This document shows positions 1-9,824 of a stretch of DNA of 64,000 nt, piece by piece. This stretch comes from Bosea sp. PAMC 26642. Lineage in GTDB: Bacteria > Pseudomonadota > Alphaproteobacteria > Rhizobiales > Beijerinckiaceae. Within the stretch, counting starts at the first letter, position 1. Each line of letters opens with the position of its first letter. The notes beneath the pieces were generated by a model that worked only from the letters and a program-made list of their open reading frames with translations, ran no database searches and was not told where the DNA came from. Location of the stretch: positions 1,612,001 through 1,676,000 of the forward strand of contig NZ_CP014301.1 of assembly GCF_001562255.1 (NCBI RefSeq), given 5' to 3'. The position numbers and the translations under genes were made by a program.

Positions 1-378
1 CTCATCCGCGATCTTGTTGAGGTGCCATGCCAGCGTCGTGTAGCGGTCGCGGGCCGGCTGTTCCTGGAAATTGGCCAGGAACGTGCCCAGCGCTCCAAAA
101 CGATAGGCCAGACCCTTGAGTTCGACGGCGCTCATGCCCTCGGCTCCTCCCGCTATGTTGGCCGCTTCGGCCTTCAGGCGGAATTCGAAGAACACCGCGA
201 TGATGTCCTTGCAACTGCGCAGGCTTTCGGCCCGCAGGACATTCCGTTGAACGCTGTCGATGCTGCGGGCGTAATTGATGTTCTGCAGAACCGACGCCCC
301 CAGCGACATTCCGGCAATGATTAGCGAGACCATGGCCAGGGGATTTCCCCCGGACGAACCGCTGCCAGCGCCCGCCAT
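1..378 (-). CDS. Hypothetical protein downstream of pdhC, partial (runs off the window)
   Basis: The frame is open from an ATG at 378 to the window edge, giving the first 126 residues and no stop. A GAGGA ribosome binding site lies 7 bases before the ATG. The N-terminus is Gly/Ser-rich and is followed by a single hydrophobic stretch at about residues 14-30 (AMVSLIIAGMSLGASVLQ). A soluble, charged region with no motif I recognise follows. This suggests a protein with one N-terminal membrane anchor. It starts 10 bases after the pdhC stop on the same strand, so it is probably co-transcribed with the pyruvate dehydrogenase genes. I cannot name a function, and the C-terminal part is missing. Confidence 0.6.
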   Translation of the reverse strand, partial: MAGAGSGSSGGNPLAMVSLIIAGMSLGASVLQNINYARSIDSVQRNVLRAESLRSCKDIIAVFFEFRLKAEAANIAGGAEGMSAVELKGLAYRFGALGTFLANFQEQPARDRYTTLAWHLNKIADE

Positions 379-388
379 GGCCCAGTCC

Positions 389-1717
389 TCACACCAGCAT
401 CGCCATCGGCTTCTCGATATAACCCTTGAACGCCTGCATCAGCTGCGCACCGAGCGCGCCGTCCACCGCGCGATGGTCGGTCGATAGCGTCACGGACATG
501 ATCGTTGCGACCGCCAGTTCGCCCTTCCGGACGATCGCGCGCTGCTCGCCGGCACCGACCGCCAGGATCGTGGCATGCGGCGGGTTCACGATGGCGGCAA
601 AATCCTTGACGCCGAACATGCCGAGATTGCTGACCGCCGTGGTGCCGCCCTGATACTCCTCGGGCTTCAGCTTGCGGTTCTTGGCGCGCGCCGCGAGGTC
701 CTTCATCTCGTTCGAGATCTGGCTCAGCGTCTTGTGGCAGGCGTCCCTGATCACAGGCGTGATCAGGCCGCCAGGAATCGAGACCGCGACGCCGACATCG
801 GCGTGCTTGTGCTTGAGCATGGTGTTTTCGGTCCAGCTCACATTCGCGTCCGGCACGGCACGCAGCGACATCGCCATCGCCTTGATCACCATGTCGTTGA
901 CCGACAGCTTGTAGGCCGGCTTGTCGTCGATCTCGGGCGCCGCCGCATTGAGCTCGCCCCGCAGCTTCAGTAGCGCGTCGAGTTCACAGTCGATCGTCAG
1001 GTAGAAATGCGGGATGGTCTGCTTGGATTCGAGCAGGCGGCGCGCGATCGTCTTGCGCATCCCGTCATGAGGAATTTCCTCGTACGAACCGGGCGCGAAC
1101 AGCTTCTTGACGGTCTCGTCGGACATGCCGGCGGCGAGCGGAGCAGCGGCGGGCTTGGCTGCCGATGGCGCACTCGTCTGGGGGGCAGGGGCGCTAGCCT
1201 TGGCACCGCCCCCGGCCTTGGCCGCCTCGATGTCCTTTTCGACGATGCGGCCATGCGGGCCCGAGCCCTGAACCTTGCCGAGGTCGAGCCTGGCCTCCTT
1301 GGCGAGGCGACGGGCCAGCGGCGAGGCGAAAGGGCGATCACCGCTCGATGCCGGAGCAGTTGCGGCAGCCGGAGGCGCGGCCTCGGCCGGTTTCGTGGCG
1401 GCAGGCTCGGCCTTGGAAGCCTCGGCCTTCGGTGCTTCGGCCTTCACAGGAGCCGACACGCTCTTGGCGTCCTCGCCCTCGGCCGCGATCACGCCGATGA
1501 TCTCGTTGACCGCTACATCGGCCGTGCCGTCCGGCACCAGGATCTTCGCCAGAATGCCCTCATCGACGGCTTCCACTTCCATGGTCGCCTTGTCGGTCTC
1601 GATCTCGGCGATGATATCGCCGGACTTGATGGCGTCGCCTTCCTTCTTCAGCCATTTGGCGAGATTGCCCTTCTCCATGGTGGGAGAGAGCGCGGGCATC
1701 AGGATGTTGGTTGGCAT
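389..1717 (-). CDS. pdhC: Pyruvate dehydrogenase complex E2, dihydrolipoamide acetyltransferase
   Basis: This is the 442-residue E2 core that transfers the acetyl group from lipoamide to CoA. Residues 1-75 form a lipoyl domain with the lipoylated lysine in ETDKA (K43). An Ala/Pro/Lys-rich linker spans about 85-128. The peripheral subunit-binding domain covers about 130-166 (ASPLARRLAKE...GRIVEKDI). The catalytic acetyltransferase domain ends with DHRAVDG, where H415 and D419 are the expected active-site pair. The start has a good ribosome binding site (GAGAAGGGG) and lies 15 bases after the pdhB stop. With pdhA and pdhB upstream on the same strand it forms one operon. The E3 gene (lpd) is not in the window but would be expected further downstream. 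Confidence 0.96.
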   Translation of the reverse strand: MPTNILMPALSPTMEKGNLAKWLKKEGDAIKSGDIIAEIETDKATMEVEAVDEGILAKILVPDGTADVAVNEIIGVIAAEGEDAKSVSAPVKAEAPKAEASKAEPAATKPAEAAPPAAATAPASSGDRPFASPLARRLAKEARLDLGKVQGSGPHGRIVEKDIEAAKAGGGAKASAPAPQTSAPSAAKPAAAPLAAGMSDETVKKLFAPGSYEEIPHDGMRKTIARRLLESKQTIPHFYLTIDCELDALLKLRGELNAAAPEIDDKPAYKLSVNDMVIKAMAMSLRAVPDANVSWTENTMLKHKHADVGVAVSIPGGLITPVIRDACHKTLSQISNEMKDLAARAKNRKLKPEEYQGGTTAVSNLGMFGVKDFAAIVNPPHATILAVGAGEQRAIVRKGELAVATIMSVTLSTDHRAVDGALGAQLMQAFKGYIEKPMAMLV

Positions 1718-1732
1718 CGGTGAAGCCCCTTC

Positions 1733-3133
1733 TCAGCGATAGCAGACGGCTTTGGCCGCCGCGACGACCTCGCCGACATTCGGTAGCGCCAGCTTTTCGA
1801 GGTTCGCCGCATAGGGCATCGGCACGTCCTTGCCGGTGACGCGGATGACCGGTGCGTCGAGATAGTCGAACGCCGCCTCCATGATCCTCATGCCGATCTC
1901 GGCCGTGACGCCCGACTGCGGGAAGCCTTCCTCGACGGCGACGCAGCGATGCGTCTTCTGCACCGAGGCGATCACCGTCTCGATGTCCATCGGCCGGATC
2001 GTCCGCAGATCGATGACCTCCGCCTCGATGCCGTCCTTGGCCAGTGCCTCGGCTGCAGCCAGCGCATAGGTCATGCCGATGCTGAAGGAGACGATGGTGA
2101 CATCGGTGCCCGGCCGCACGACCTTGGCCTTGCCGATCGGGATCAGGAAATCGTCGCCCTTGGGCACCTCGAACTGGCGGCCGTAGAGGATCTCGTTTTC
2201 CAGGAAGATGATCGGGTTGGGATCGCGGATCGCGCTCTTGAGCAGCCCTTTCGCGTCCGAAGCGCTGTAGGGCATCACCACCTTGAGACCGGGCACGTTG
2301 GAGTACCAGGCGGCGTAGTCGTGGCTGTGCTGGGCGCCGACACGGGCAGCGGCTCCGTTGGGGCCGCGGAACACGATCGGACACCCCATCTGGCCGCCCG
2401 ACATGTAAAGCGTCTTGGCAGCCGAGTTGATGATATGGTCGATCGCCTGCATGGCAAAGTTGAAGGTCATGAACTCGACGATCGGCTTCAGGCCCGTCAG
2501 CGCCGCGCCGACGCCGATGCCGGCAAAGCCGTGCTCGGTGATCGGGGTGTCGATGACGCGCTTGGCGCCGAATTCCTGCAGCAGCCCCTGCGTGACCTTG
2601 TAGGCGCCCTGATATTCGGCGACCTCCTCGCCCATGACGAAGACGTCGCCGTCGCGGCGCATCTCCTCGGCCATGGCGTCGCGCAAGGCCTCGCGCACGG
2701 TCATGCTGACGACCTCGGCGCCGGCGGGGAACTCGGACGAGGAATCATAGGACCTCGCCTGCGCCGGCACGGTCATTTCAGGCGCGGTGACGGCGGGGGC
2801 ATCTGCCGGCAGCACGTCTGCCTTCGCTTCCGGCTCCGGGGCTTTCTCGGGCGCCTTGGCAGCAGGCTTCGATGCCGCGCTGACATCCTCGCCCTCGGCC
2901 GCGATCACGCCGATCGGCGTGTTGACAGCAACGTTGTCCGTCCCGTCCGCGATCAGGATCTTGGCCAGGATGCCCTCGTCGACCGCCTCGACCTCCATGG
3001 TCGCCTTGTCGGTCTCGATCTCGGCGATGATATCGCCGGCCTTGATCTTGTCGCCTTCGGCTTTCAGCCATTTGGCGAGCTTGCCCTGCTCCATCGTGGG
3101 CGAAAGGGCAGGCATGAGAATGTCGATCGGCAT
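1733..3133 (-). CDS. pdhB: Pyruvate dehydrogenase E1 component, beta subunit, with N-terminal lipoyl domain
   Basis: This 466-residue subunit, with pdhA, decarboxylates pyruvate and passes the hydroxyethyl group to lipoamide. Residues 1-75 are a complete lipoyl domain almost identical to that of PdhC, with the lipoyl lysine at K43 ([11 protein letters not shown]). An Ala/Pro/Lys-rich linker follows. From about residue 140 the usual transketolase-like E1 beta fold begins ([28 protein letters not shown]). The extra lipoyl domain on E1 beta is a known alphaproteobacterial arrangement. I chose the ATG at 3133. An in-frame GTG at 3139 would add two residues. The gene sits between pdhA and pdhC in an operon. 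Confidence 0.95.
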   Translation of the reverse strand: MPIDILMPALSPTMEQGKLAKWLKAEGDKIKAGDIIAEIETDKATMEVEAVDEGILAKILIADGTDNVAVNTPIGVIAAEGEDVSAASKPAAKAPEKAPEPEAKADVLPADAPAVTAPEMTVPAQARSYDSSSEFPAGAEVVSMTVREALRDAMAEEMRRDGDVFVMGEEVAEYQGAYKVTQGLLQEFGAKRVIDTPITEHGFAGIGVGAALTGLKPIVEFMTFNFAMQAIDHIINSAAKTLYMSGGQMGCPIVFRGPNGAAARVGAQHSHDYAAWYSNVPGLKVVMPYSASDAKGLLKSAIRDPNPIIFLENEILYGRQFEVPKGDDFLIPIGKAKVVRPGTDVTIVSFSIGMTYALAAAEALAKDGIEAEVIDLRTIRPMDIETVIASVQKTHRCVAVEEGFPQSGVTAEIGMRIMEAAFDYLDAPVIRVTGKDVPMPYAANLEKLALPNVGEVVAAAKAVCYR

Positions 3134-3192
3134 GAACACACCCGGATGATCGGAAAACGTCGGACTTGAAACGAAGACGGACGGGCGCCGGA

Positions 3193-4293
3193 TCAGGCGC
3201 GCGCCGTCTCCAGCGTGATGTCGGTCCAGAGTTCCGACGGATCGGGCTCGGGATCATGTGTGGCGAATTCGGCGGCGTCGTTGACCATCGCGCGAACCTT
3301 GGCGTCGATCGCCTTCAACTCGTCCTCGCCGAGCTTGTGCTCACGAACGAGACGCCCCCTCACCTGCTCGATCGGATCGTGCTCCTCGCGCATACGCTGG
3401 ACCTCGTCCTTGGAGCGGTACTTGGCCGGGTCGGACATCGAGTGGCCGCGATAGCGGTAGGTCTGCATCTCCAGGATGTAGGGGCCCTTGCCGGTCCGGG
3501 CGTGTTCGATGGCACGCGTGGCGGCCTCCCGGACGGCGCGCACATCCATGCCGTCGACCTGCTCGCCGGGAATGCCGAAGGAGAGGCCGCGCTTGGAGAA
3601 ATCGGTCTGCGCCGAGGCGCGGCTAACCGAGGTTCCCATGGCGTAGCGGTTGTTCTCGATCACGAACACGACCGGCAGCTTCCAGAGCTGGGCCATGTTG
3701 AAGCTCTCATAGACCTGGCCCTGATTGGCTGCGCCATCGCCGAAATAGGCGAAGGAGACGCGCCCATCCTCGCGATACCAGTTGGCGAAGCCCAGGCCCG
3801 TGCCGAGCGAGACCTGCGCGCCGACGATGCCGTGGCCGCCGTAGAAATTCTTCTCGCGCGAAAACATGTGCATGGACCCGCCCTTGCCGTGCGAGTAGCC
3901 ACCGCGCCGGCCGGTGAGCTCAGCCATCACGCCGCGCGATTCCATGCCGCAGGCGAGCATATGGCCATGGTCGCGATAGCCGGTAATGGTCTGGTCGCCG
4001 TCCTTGGAGGCCATCTGCATACCGATGACAACGGCTTCCTGGCCGATATAGAGATGGCAGAACCCGCCGATCAGACCCATGCCGTACATCTGGCCGGCCT
4101 TTTCCTCGAAGCGGCGGATCAGCAGCATCTCGCTATACGCGTGCAGTTCCTCGGCTTTGCTGAAGACCGGCATGTTGCTGAGCGCTTTGGACGGCTCCTT
4201 GTCGGCCCCGGACTTCGCCGAAGCGGACTTCGACGGCGCCTTGGCCGCGGCTTTGGTGGCGGGGGCTTTCGTCTTGCGCGCGGCAACGGCCAT
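3193..4293 (-). CDS. pdhA: Pyruvate dehydrogenase E1 component, alpha subunit
   Basis: This 366-residue TPP-dependent subunit pairs with PdhB. The thiamine diphosphate and Mg binding stretch is visible as [17 protein letters not shown] followed by [10 protein letters not shown]. The family signature [13 protein letters not shown] lies near the start of the fold. The first 45 residues are Lys/Ala-rich and probably disordered. The frame stays open 27 codons upstream, but the ATG at 4293 is preceded by GGAGG at a 7-base spacing, so I take that start. It is the first gene of the pdhA-pdhB-pdhC operon. The 173 bases before it include an AT-rich stretch (4376-4430) likely to hold the promoter. Confidence 0.95.
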   Translation of the reverse strand: MAVAARKTKAPATKAAAKAPSKSASAKSGADKEPSKALSNMPVFSKAEELHAYSEMLLIRRFEEKAGQMYGMGLIGGFCHLYIGQEAVVIGMQMASKDGDQTITGYRDHGHMLACGMESRGVMAELTGRRGGYSHGKGGSMHMFSREKNFYGGHGIVGAQVSLGTGLGFANWYREDGRVSFAYFGDGAANQGQVYESFNMAQLWKLPVVFVIENNRYAMGTSVSRASAQTDFSKRGLSFGIPGEQVDGMDVRAVREAATRAIEHARTGKGPYILEMQTYRYRGHSMSDPAKYRSKDEVQRMREEHDPIEQVRGRLVREHKLGEDELKAIDAKVRAMVNDAAEFATHDPEPDPSELWTDITLETARA

Positions 4294-4466
4294 CGGCGAT
4301 CCTCCAGGAACAGTTCCCGAAGTTGTAGAGGATCGCAAAACCATTTGCGAGAGAGCCATCTCGCAATGCAGCATTGTCTAAGTTATTGAAATGAATCAAT
4401 TTCTGTCAATTAACTGGATTTCAGTTAATCGGCGTGTCCGGAACTATTTTGATGGCCGGCTCACGG

Positions 4467-4778
4467 TCAACGACCCATCAGGATGACATCGTTCCTGTGG
4501 ACCCGCCCGAGGACGTGCCTGGCATGTTCCTCAAGCAGATCCCGATCGACTGCTTCGTCGCGAACCAGTGCCAACCGCTGCTCCCACTGTCGCCGCTCCA
4601 CCGACAGGGTTGCAAGCTCCTCCCGCATCTCCTTGAGCGAGTCGCGCAATCCGCCACGCGCCTCGAGACCGCGGGCGCCGTGCTGGGCGTGAAACAGAAA
4701 ATACGACACCGCCCCGCCCGACACTAGGTAGAGGGCGAGCATGACGAAAACGGATCTGACGCCGCGACGGATGACCAT
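4467..4778 (-). CDS. Septum formation initiator family protein (FtsB/DivIC type)
   Basis: This small 103-residue protein has a short cytoplasmic N-terminus and one membrane segment at about residues 9-30 (SVFVMLALYLVSGGAVSYFLF). A periplasmic coiled-coil follows (GLEARGGLRDSLKEMREELATL), then a charged tail. That is the layout of FtsB/DivIC proteins, which bridge early and late divisome parts in the FtsQLB complex. Its position directly upstream of pdhA on the same strand is common in alphaproteobacteria. Sequence similarity in this family is low, so the call rests on architecture plus neighbourhood. Confidence 0.82.
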   Translation of the reverse strand: MVIRRGVRSVFVMLALYLVSGGAVSYFLFHAQHGARGLEARGGLRDSLKEMREELATLSVERRQWEQRLALVRDEAVDRDLLEEHARHVLGRVHRNDVILMGR

Positions 4779-4836
4779 GTCACGAGGCTAGGCCCGGGTG
4801 GTTTCTGCGAGGTTAACGAATAGCTGCGGACCTTCG

Positions 4837-5934
4837 TTAAGGCTGCCGCGGCGAAGGCGTGACCACGAAGGATTCGTCCGGTAGGAGGTTTCCGGACGTC
4901 AGCATGGTGGAAAGGTCGCGCTCGAGCCGGGTCGCGACCGGCAGGCGATAGTGCAGCCCATCCCAGAAATTCTCGTCTGCCTGCGTCATCGGCGAGGCGC
5001 GGGCATAATCCAGCACGGTTGCCTGGGCCGTCCGCGCGGCGATCTGGCGTATCGAATCCTTGCAGGATTCGAACTGCTGCCAGCCGGCCGAGCCGGTCTG
5101 CGGCAGGGCCGCAATGTGGCGCGGTGGCAAGACCAGGATCTTCGTCGCGCCGGGAGGGAGACTGGCCAAGGTGGTTTCGAGCCAATGCAGCGCCGGAAAT
5201 GTCCACGTTTCACGGACTGCGGCGGTGACTTCGTCAGGTCGGGCGAGCGGTTTGGGCTCCCTGCCGGCGCCGCTATCGCCATAGATATGCGCCCGCGCCC
5301 GAGCGAGATCGTATTGCGATTCGGGCGGCGTGAAGACTGCAAAACCATCGTCGCGGAACCGTGACCGGGGGTAGCCGAGGCGGTGCAGCACGACCCGCCA
5401 AGCATTTTCGAGCAGGCGTGGCTCGATCGGGTTCTGGAGATCGTTGAGACGGTTGCCGTCATACAGCCAATCGGGAAAACGGCGGCCCGTCAAACGCTTC
5501 TGGGGGTGGTCCGCATCCGCCTCGCACCACAGCGGGTCGATACCCCAGACGAGCGCTTTCGGTGCGTCCGCCGATCTGCCGAAGAGCAGAGCCATCCGCA
5601 TCTGCTCCCACGGCGTCGCCGCATCCATGGCGACGTTGGCAAACCGCATCGCAGCCCGGCTCGACAGAACCTGGGGGTCGATCAATCGCATGGTGGAGGT
5701 ACCGACGATCGCGGCGTCGAAACGGCGCGAGCGCAGGAGCTGGGGATAAACGAAGCGCTGATTGAGATCGACGAGCGGGCGCGGGGAATCGCCGGGCCCG
5801 ACGCGCGCGCCGTAAGGATCGACCGCCAAGGAAAAGCCGCCGAGCAGGGTCAGCGCGACCGCCGCGGTGAGAGCGAAACTCTGGACCCACACCATCCATG
5901 ACGACGCGGCGATCCGATCACCGCGCGAAGCCAT
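4837..5934 (-). CDS. Membrane-anchored SGNH-like protein of unknown function
   Basis: The protein is about 365 residues, with one hydrophobic segment near the N-terminus (VQSFALTAAVALTLLGGFSLAV) and a large exported domain. The motif IVGTSTMRLIDP could be the GxS block of an SGNH/DltD-like fold, and FWDGLHYR near the C-terminus could be the matching D/H block. These are weak resemblances. I prefer the ATG at 5934, which has an AAGGGGAAG ribosome binding site, over a start 13 codons upstream. It is transcribed toward the ftsB-like gene, with 58 bases between them. Such proteins are sometimes tied to cell-surface acylation, but no acyltransferase partner is in view. Confidence 0.6.
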   Translation of the reverse strand: MASRGDRIAASSWMVWVQSFALTAAVALTLLGGFSLAVDPYGARVGPGDSPRPLVDLNQRFVYPQLLRSRRFDAAIVGTSTMRLIDPQVLSSRAAMRFANVAMDAATPWEQMRMALLFGRSADAPKALVWGIDPLWCEADADHPQKRLTGRRFPDWLYDGNRLNDLQNPIEPRLLENAWRVVLHRLGYPRSRFRDDGFAVFTPPESQYDLARARAHIYGDSGAGREPKPLARPDEVTAAVRETWTFPALHWLETTLASLPPGATKILVLPPRHIAALPQTGSAGWQQFESCKDSIRQIAARTAQATVLDYARASPMTQADENFWDGLHYRLPVATRLERDLSTMLTSGNLLPDESFVVTPSPRQP

Positions 5935-6035
5935 GGTGCTTCCCCTTGCGTGCCGACCTGCGTCGATTGGCACGGGCGCGCGGTGTTTTCAACATTGACG
6001 CGACTGTCGGCCCTGCTATGTCAGCGCCCCAGTGA

Positions 6036-6110
6036 GGGCGGGTAGCTCAGTGGTAGAGCACGTGACTTTTAATCATGTGGTCGTGGGTTCGATACCCACC
6101 CCGCTCACCA
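6036..6110 (+). tRNA. tRNA-Lys (anticodon TTT)
   Basis: A full cloverleaf can be drawn by hand: acceptor GGGCGGG with CCCGCTC (one G-U pair), U8-A9, D arm GCTC/GAGC, anticodon loop CTTTTAA with the anticodon at 6068-6070, and T arm GTGGG-TTCGATA-CCCAC. A genome-encoded CCA ends the gene. It reads AAA/AAG lysine codons. Confidence 0.97.
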
Positions 6111-6131
6111 CGACCGCCGACCCCGGATACG

Positions 6132-6410
6132 TTATCCCAGGCGGCGGGCGACAGGGCCGCGATAGGGCGCGCCAGCGCCCGACCGATGCCCGAAGGGGCG
6201 ATCGCGCAAGCCGCCATCGAGACCGACCGGCGACGGCAGAGTGGTTGCGTAGGGGTCGAGTTCCCAGCAGCGCAGGCGGATCCGCTCGAGCTCGGAGGTC
6301 GCGTCGGAACAGGCGCTGAGCTGGCCGCGCTGCCAGAAGGCCTGCGATGGCCCGGGCAGCAGAATCAGGAGCCCGGCACCGATCAGAGCCGCGACCATGG
6401 TCTTTGGCAT
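6132..6410 (-). CDS. Small exported hypothetical protein
   Basis: The 92-residue frame from the ATG at 6410 begins with a clear Sec-type signal peptide (MPKTMVAALIGAGLLILL, cleavage probably after PSQA). The mature part is short, with two cysteines (SACSDA, RLRCWELDP) that could form a disulfide. The ribosome binding site is weak (AAGGCG at 9-10 bases). The gene ends 22 bases from the tRNA-Lys gene, in convergent orientation. I do not recognise a family. The signal peptide is the main support that it is real. Confidence 0.5.
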   Translation of the reverse strand: MPKTMVAALIGAGLLILLPGPSQAFWQRGQLSACSDATSELERIRLRCWELDPYATTLPSPVGLDGGLRDRPFGHRSGAGAPYRGPVARRLG

Positions 6411-6598
6411 GATACGACGCCTTGCTCCCGAACTCCGTAATGGCCTCAGATCCACCGCATCGTCATTAGGCATGGCGATGCCTTACCAAATCCTTGAGAA
6501 CGGCAAGATGCCCAACGGAACCGGATACCGGTCCACGGGTAGTGACCGGCAGGCGCTGGTGAATCATGCTGTGCTACGCCAAGGCTGGAGGGACGAAC

Positions 6599-6781
6599 AT
6601 GCGCGAACCGATCTTGATCCACACCGAAGAAGATTATGAACGCGCGCAGCGCCGCGCCGAGGAGTTGAGCGCCAAGGCCGCCGGAGACGCCGCACTCCAT
6701 CGCGATGTCGAGGCCGAAATCGCGGCGCTCGCCGAAGCGATGCTCGCCTTCGAGTTGCGGCGCGACGAAGCTCTGGAATGA
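6599..6781 (+). CDS. Small acidic helical protein resembling the N-terminus of HigA-type antitoxins
   Basis: The 60-residue frame has a strong ribosome binding site (GGAGGGACGAAC before the ATG). The sequence IHTEEDYERAQRRAEELSAK resembles the N-terminal segment of HigA-like antitoxins, where an xTEADYExALxRIEELM pattern precedes the helix-turn-helix. Here the protein ends without any helix-turn-helix domain and no toxin gene is adjacent. It may be a stand-alone homologue of that segment or an unrelated helical protein. Coding is supported by the ribosome binding site and the regular charged helix pattern. Confidence 0.6.
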   Translation: MREPILIHTEEDYERAQRRAEELSAKAAGDAALHRDVEAEIAALAEAMLAFELRRDEALE

Positions 6782-6944
6782 GCTGTCGGCCGGCTCGGAC
6801 TGGCCGGCATCAACCCGAACGCGGGCAAAAAGCGAGCGCAAGCAAGCATCGACAGGCGGATTTTTGAGGGATCGAGACGAACCAAGTCACTCCTGACGAG
6901 TTGATTTCGCAGTCTGCTCAACGCAGCGACGACAGGAGGAAGTC

Positions 6945-7484
6945 ATGTTCAATCGTCATATCGCATTCGGTCTTCTCGGCTGCACGATGCTTGCGGCGAC
7001 GGCTGTCGCACAGACCAGCGCGCCATCGCCGGCCGCACCGGGAGCCGCGCCTGCGCCCACTACGGAGACCTCCAAGTCACCCGAAAACAACCTTGCCGGG
7101 CAGGGCAAGTGGCGCGCGTCTAAACTGATGGGCGTGGATATCTACGGCCCCGACAACAACAAGGTCGGCGATGTCACCGAGATTCTGTTCGACAAGATGG
7201 GCAAGGTCGAGATGGTCACCGTTGGCGTCGGCGGGTTCCTCGGCATCGGCTCGAAGGACGTCGCCATCCCCTTCGAGCAGGTAAGCTGGAGCGACCAGCC
7301 GGTGGCCGCCGCAGCGCCAGCCCCCGCGCCGTCTGGCGGAACGGCGGCGCCTGGCGGTATGGCGCCCGCGGCTTCGCCTGCGAATGCCCCCAAGGCGCCG
7401 CAGATGTATCCCGACCATGGCAAGATCACCATGACCAAGGACCAGCTGACCTCGGCTCCCGCCGTGACCTACGCCGCCCGCTGA
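6945..7484 (+). CDS. PRC-barrel domain protein with signal peptide
   Basis: This 179-residue exported protein has a signal peptide at about residues 1-23 (MFNRHIAFGLLGCTMLAATA). A Pro/Ala/Ser-rich spacer follows. A PRC-barrel domain comes next (SKLMGVDIYGPDNNKVGDV, then EILFDKMGKVEMVTVGVGGF). The C-terminal half is Pro/Ala-rich with a final segment DHGKITMTKDQL that resembles a short repeat of the barrel strand. The ribosome binding site is strong (AGGAGGAAGTC). Exported PRC-barrel proteins are common in Hyphomicrobiales envelopes and are often stress-induced. The substrate or partner is unknown. Confidence 0.85.
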   Translation: MFNRHIAFGLLGCTMLAATAVAQTSAPSPAAPGAAPAPTTETSKSPENNLAGQGKWRASKLMGVDIYGPDNNKVGDVTEILFDKMGKVEMVTVGVGGFLGIGSKDVAIPFEQVSWSDQPVAAAAPAPAPSGGTAAPGGMAPAASPANAPKAPQMYPDHGKITMTKDQLTSAPAVTYAAR

Positions 7485-7518
7485 CCCGGTCAGGCTGAAA
7501 TCCCGGATAGATAGACGA

Positions 7519-9075
7519 TCAGATCGGCCCGCCTTCGCATGAGGGCGGGCCGATTGACTGCGCGGCATCCTCCATCTCCGACAGCAACCGAGGGATAGCC
7601 TCCGGGAGGTCGTCCGCGATCAGTCCAAACCCGAGATGCTCCCCCGCCTTGCCATGCAGCCAGACCGCAGCACAGGCGGCCTCGAATGCCGGCATACCCT
7701 GCGCCAGCAGGCCCGCGATCAGCCCGGCGAGCACGTCGCCGGACCCTGCCGTCGCCAGGGCTGGAGAGCCGGTGGTATTGATCACCGCCTCACCCTCGGG
7801 TGCGGCGATAACGGTGTCGGATCCCTTGAGGACGATGACCGCACCGGACACGGCCGCCGCGAGCCTGGCGCGCTCGAGCTTGGAGCTGGCATCGGCGATC
7901 TCGGGCCGTTCTCCGAACAGCCGTTTGAACTCGCCCTCATGCGGGGTCAGCACGCAAGGAGCGCCGCGCGCGGCGACGGAGCGGCGCAGCGCCCTTGGCC
8001 TGGCGGCGAGCAGCGTCAGCGCGTCGGCGTCGAGAACCGCAGGCACGCGGCTGCGCAGCACGCTGGCCAGCATGGCTCTGGCCTGTGCGTCCAGTCCCAG
8101 CGCCGGCCCGGCGAGCACGGCTCCGAGGCGCTTCTCGCCCAGAAGCGTATCCAGCGCCCGGGCGTCGGCGACCGGTCGCTGCATGAGAGCGTCTGGCCCG
8201 CGTGCGGCATGAGTTGCCAGCGCCTCGGGACGGCAAGCGATTGTGGCCAGCCCAGCCCCAATCCGAAGCGCCGATCGCGCGCTCAGGCGCGGCGCGCCCA
8301 CGCTCTCGAGACCACCAGCCGCCACCAGCACGGCGCCGCGCTGGAATTTGTGCGTTTCCGCACTGTGATGCGGCCAGGTTGCACGCCACAGCGCCGGACC
8401 ATTGCGAAAAGTGCGGGGCTTTGCCTCCGCAAACGCGACCTCCGGCGCAATCCCGATCTGAGCCAGCGTGACGGTGCCGCAAAGCGTCCGGCCGGGCTGG
8501 AGCAGATGTCCCGGCTTCAGGCGAAAGAACGTCACGGTCTCGGCTGCGCGCAGCGCAACGCCATCGACACGCCCGCTATCGCCCGACACTCCCGAAGGAA
8601 CATCGACGGCCAGTACCGGCACGTCCGACTCGTTGACGCGGCAAACCGCGGCCGCGATCTGGCCCGTCAAAGAACGGCTGAGCCCTGCTCCGAACAACGC
8701 ATCGACGACCAAGGCGTACCGGCTGAGATCGACCGCCTCCAGCAACTCGGCGGGCCCAAGCCAGCGCACCGTCATCTCTGCTGCGACCGACGACGTAGCA
8801 GGCCCCCTGGCCGTGCCAGCCAGCGTCACGGCGAAGCCGCGTTCTCGCAGGACCCGAGCCGCCACGAAGCCGTCGCCGCCATTGTCGCCCGGCCCGCACA
8901 GCACGAGCACGGCATCGCCCGGCCTAAGCCTCCGTCCCGCGGCATCGGCCACGGCGCGCCCCGCCTGCTCCATCAGCACACTCGCCGGCACGCCGGCCGC
9001 GATTGCGGTGCGGTCGGCGGCCGCCATCTCGGCAACGGTCAAAAGCGCTTGCAAATTCCTGTCCGGCAAGTCCAT
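7519..9075 (-). CDS. nnr: Bifunctional NAD(P)H-hydrate epimerase / ADP-dependent NAD(P)H-hydrate dehydratase
   Basis: This protein of about 518 residues repairs hydrated NADH and NADPH. The N-terminal half is the YjeF_N epimerase (LLTVAEMAAADRTAI, VLCGPGDNGGDGFVAARVL, VVDALFGAGLSR). The C-terminal half is the ribokinase-like YjeF_C dehydratase, with VLTPHEGEFKRLFG and the nucleotide-binding segment TTGSPALATAGSGDVLAG. Both halves look intact. I chose the ATG at 9075 because the family motif LLTVAEM normally starts within about 10 residues of the N-terminus. A GTG at 9108 is an in-frame alternative. Neither has a strong ribosome binding site. The gene is divergent from glnB. Confidence 0.94.
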   Translation of the reverse strand: MDLPDRNLQALLTVAEMAAADRTAIAAGVPASVLMEQAGRAVADAAGRRLRPGDAVLVLCGPGDNGGDGFVAARVLRERGFAVTLAGTARGPATSSVAAEMTVRWLGPAELLEAVDLSRYALVVDALFGAGLSRSLTGQIAAAVCRVNESDVPVLAVDVPSGVSGDSGRVDGVALRAAETVTFFRLKPGHLLQPGRTLCGTVTLAQIGIAPEVAFAEAKPRTFRNGPALWRATWPHHSAETHKFQRGAVLVAAGGLESVGAPRLSARSALRIGAGLATIACRPEALATHAARGPDALMQRPVADARALDTLLGEKRLGAVLAGPALGLDAQARAMLASVLRSRVPAVLDADALTLLAARPRALRRSVAARGAPCVLTPHEGEFKRLFGERPEIADASSKLERARLAAAVSGAVIVLKGSDTVIAAPEGEAVINTTGSPALATAGSGDVLAGLIAGLLAQGMPAFEAACAAVWLHGKAGEHLGFGLIADDLPEAIPRLLSEMEDAAQSIGPPSCEGGPI

Positions 9076-9212
9076 CCAAACATCATCGGCGACAGCAGCG
9101 ACAACCACAAGCGAATGGCGAAACGCAATAGAATGGCTATGAAATGATCATTTGCTTATTTTATATGCCGTTTCCTGCCTTATCATCGGGCTGCTCTGCC
9201 CCTCCTTCCTCA

Positions 9213-9227
9213 TGGCGGGCAAAATGC
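9213..9227 (+). promoter_or_regulatory. Possible sigma-54 (-24/-12) promoter upstream of glnB
   Basis: TGGCGGGCAAAATGC has the invariant GG and GC of sigma-54 promoters separated by exactly 10 bases. It lies about 165 bases before the glnB ATG. glnB genes in Hyphomicrobiales are often under NtrC and sigma-54. I found no clear NtrC dyad, so this remains a motif match. The rest of the 315-base space between the divergent nnr and glnB genes shows no gene. Confidence 0.35.
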
Positions 9228-9240
9228 GCCGATGCTATGA

Positions 9241-9729
<489 letters not shown>

Positions 9730-9824
9730 GGCTGCATCCCCACCCGAGAATTCAGCGTCCCGGTGGTTTGGACACACCGCGGATCAGCGAAGTTTGAGAA
9801 ACTGCTTGCAAGAGGAATGCTGAG

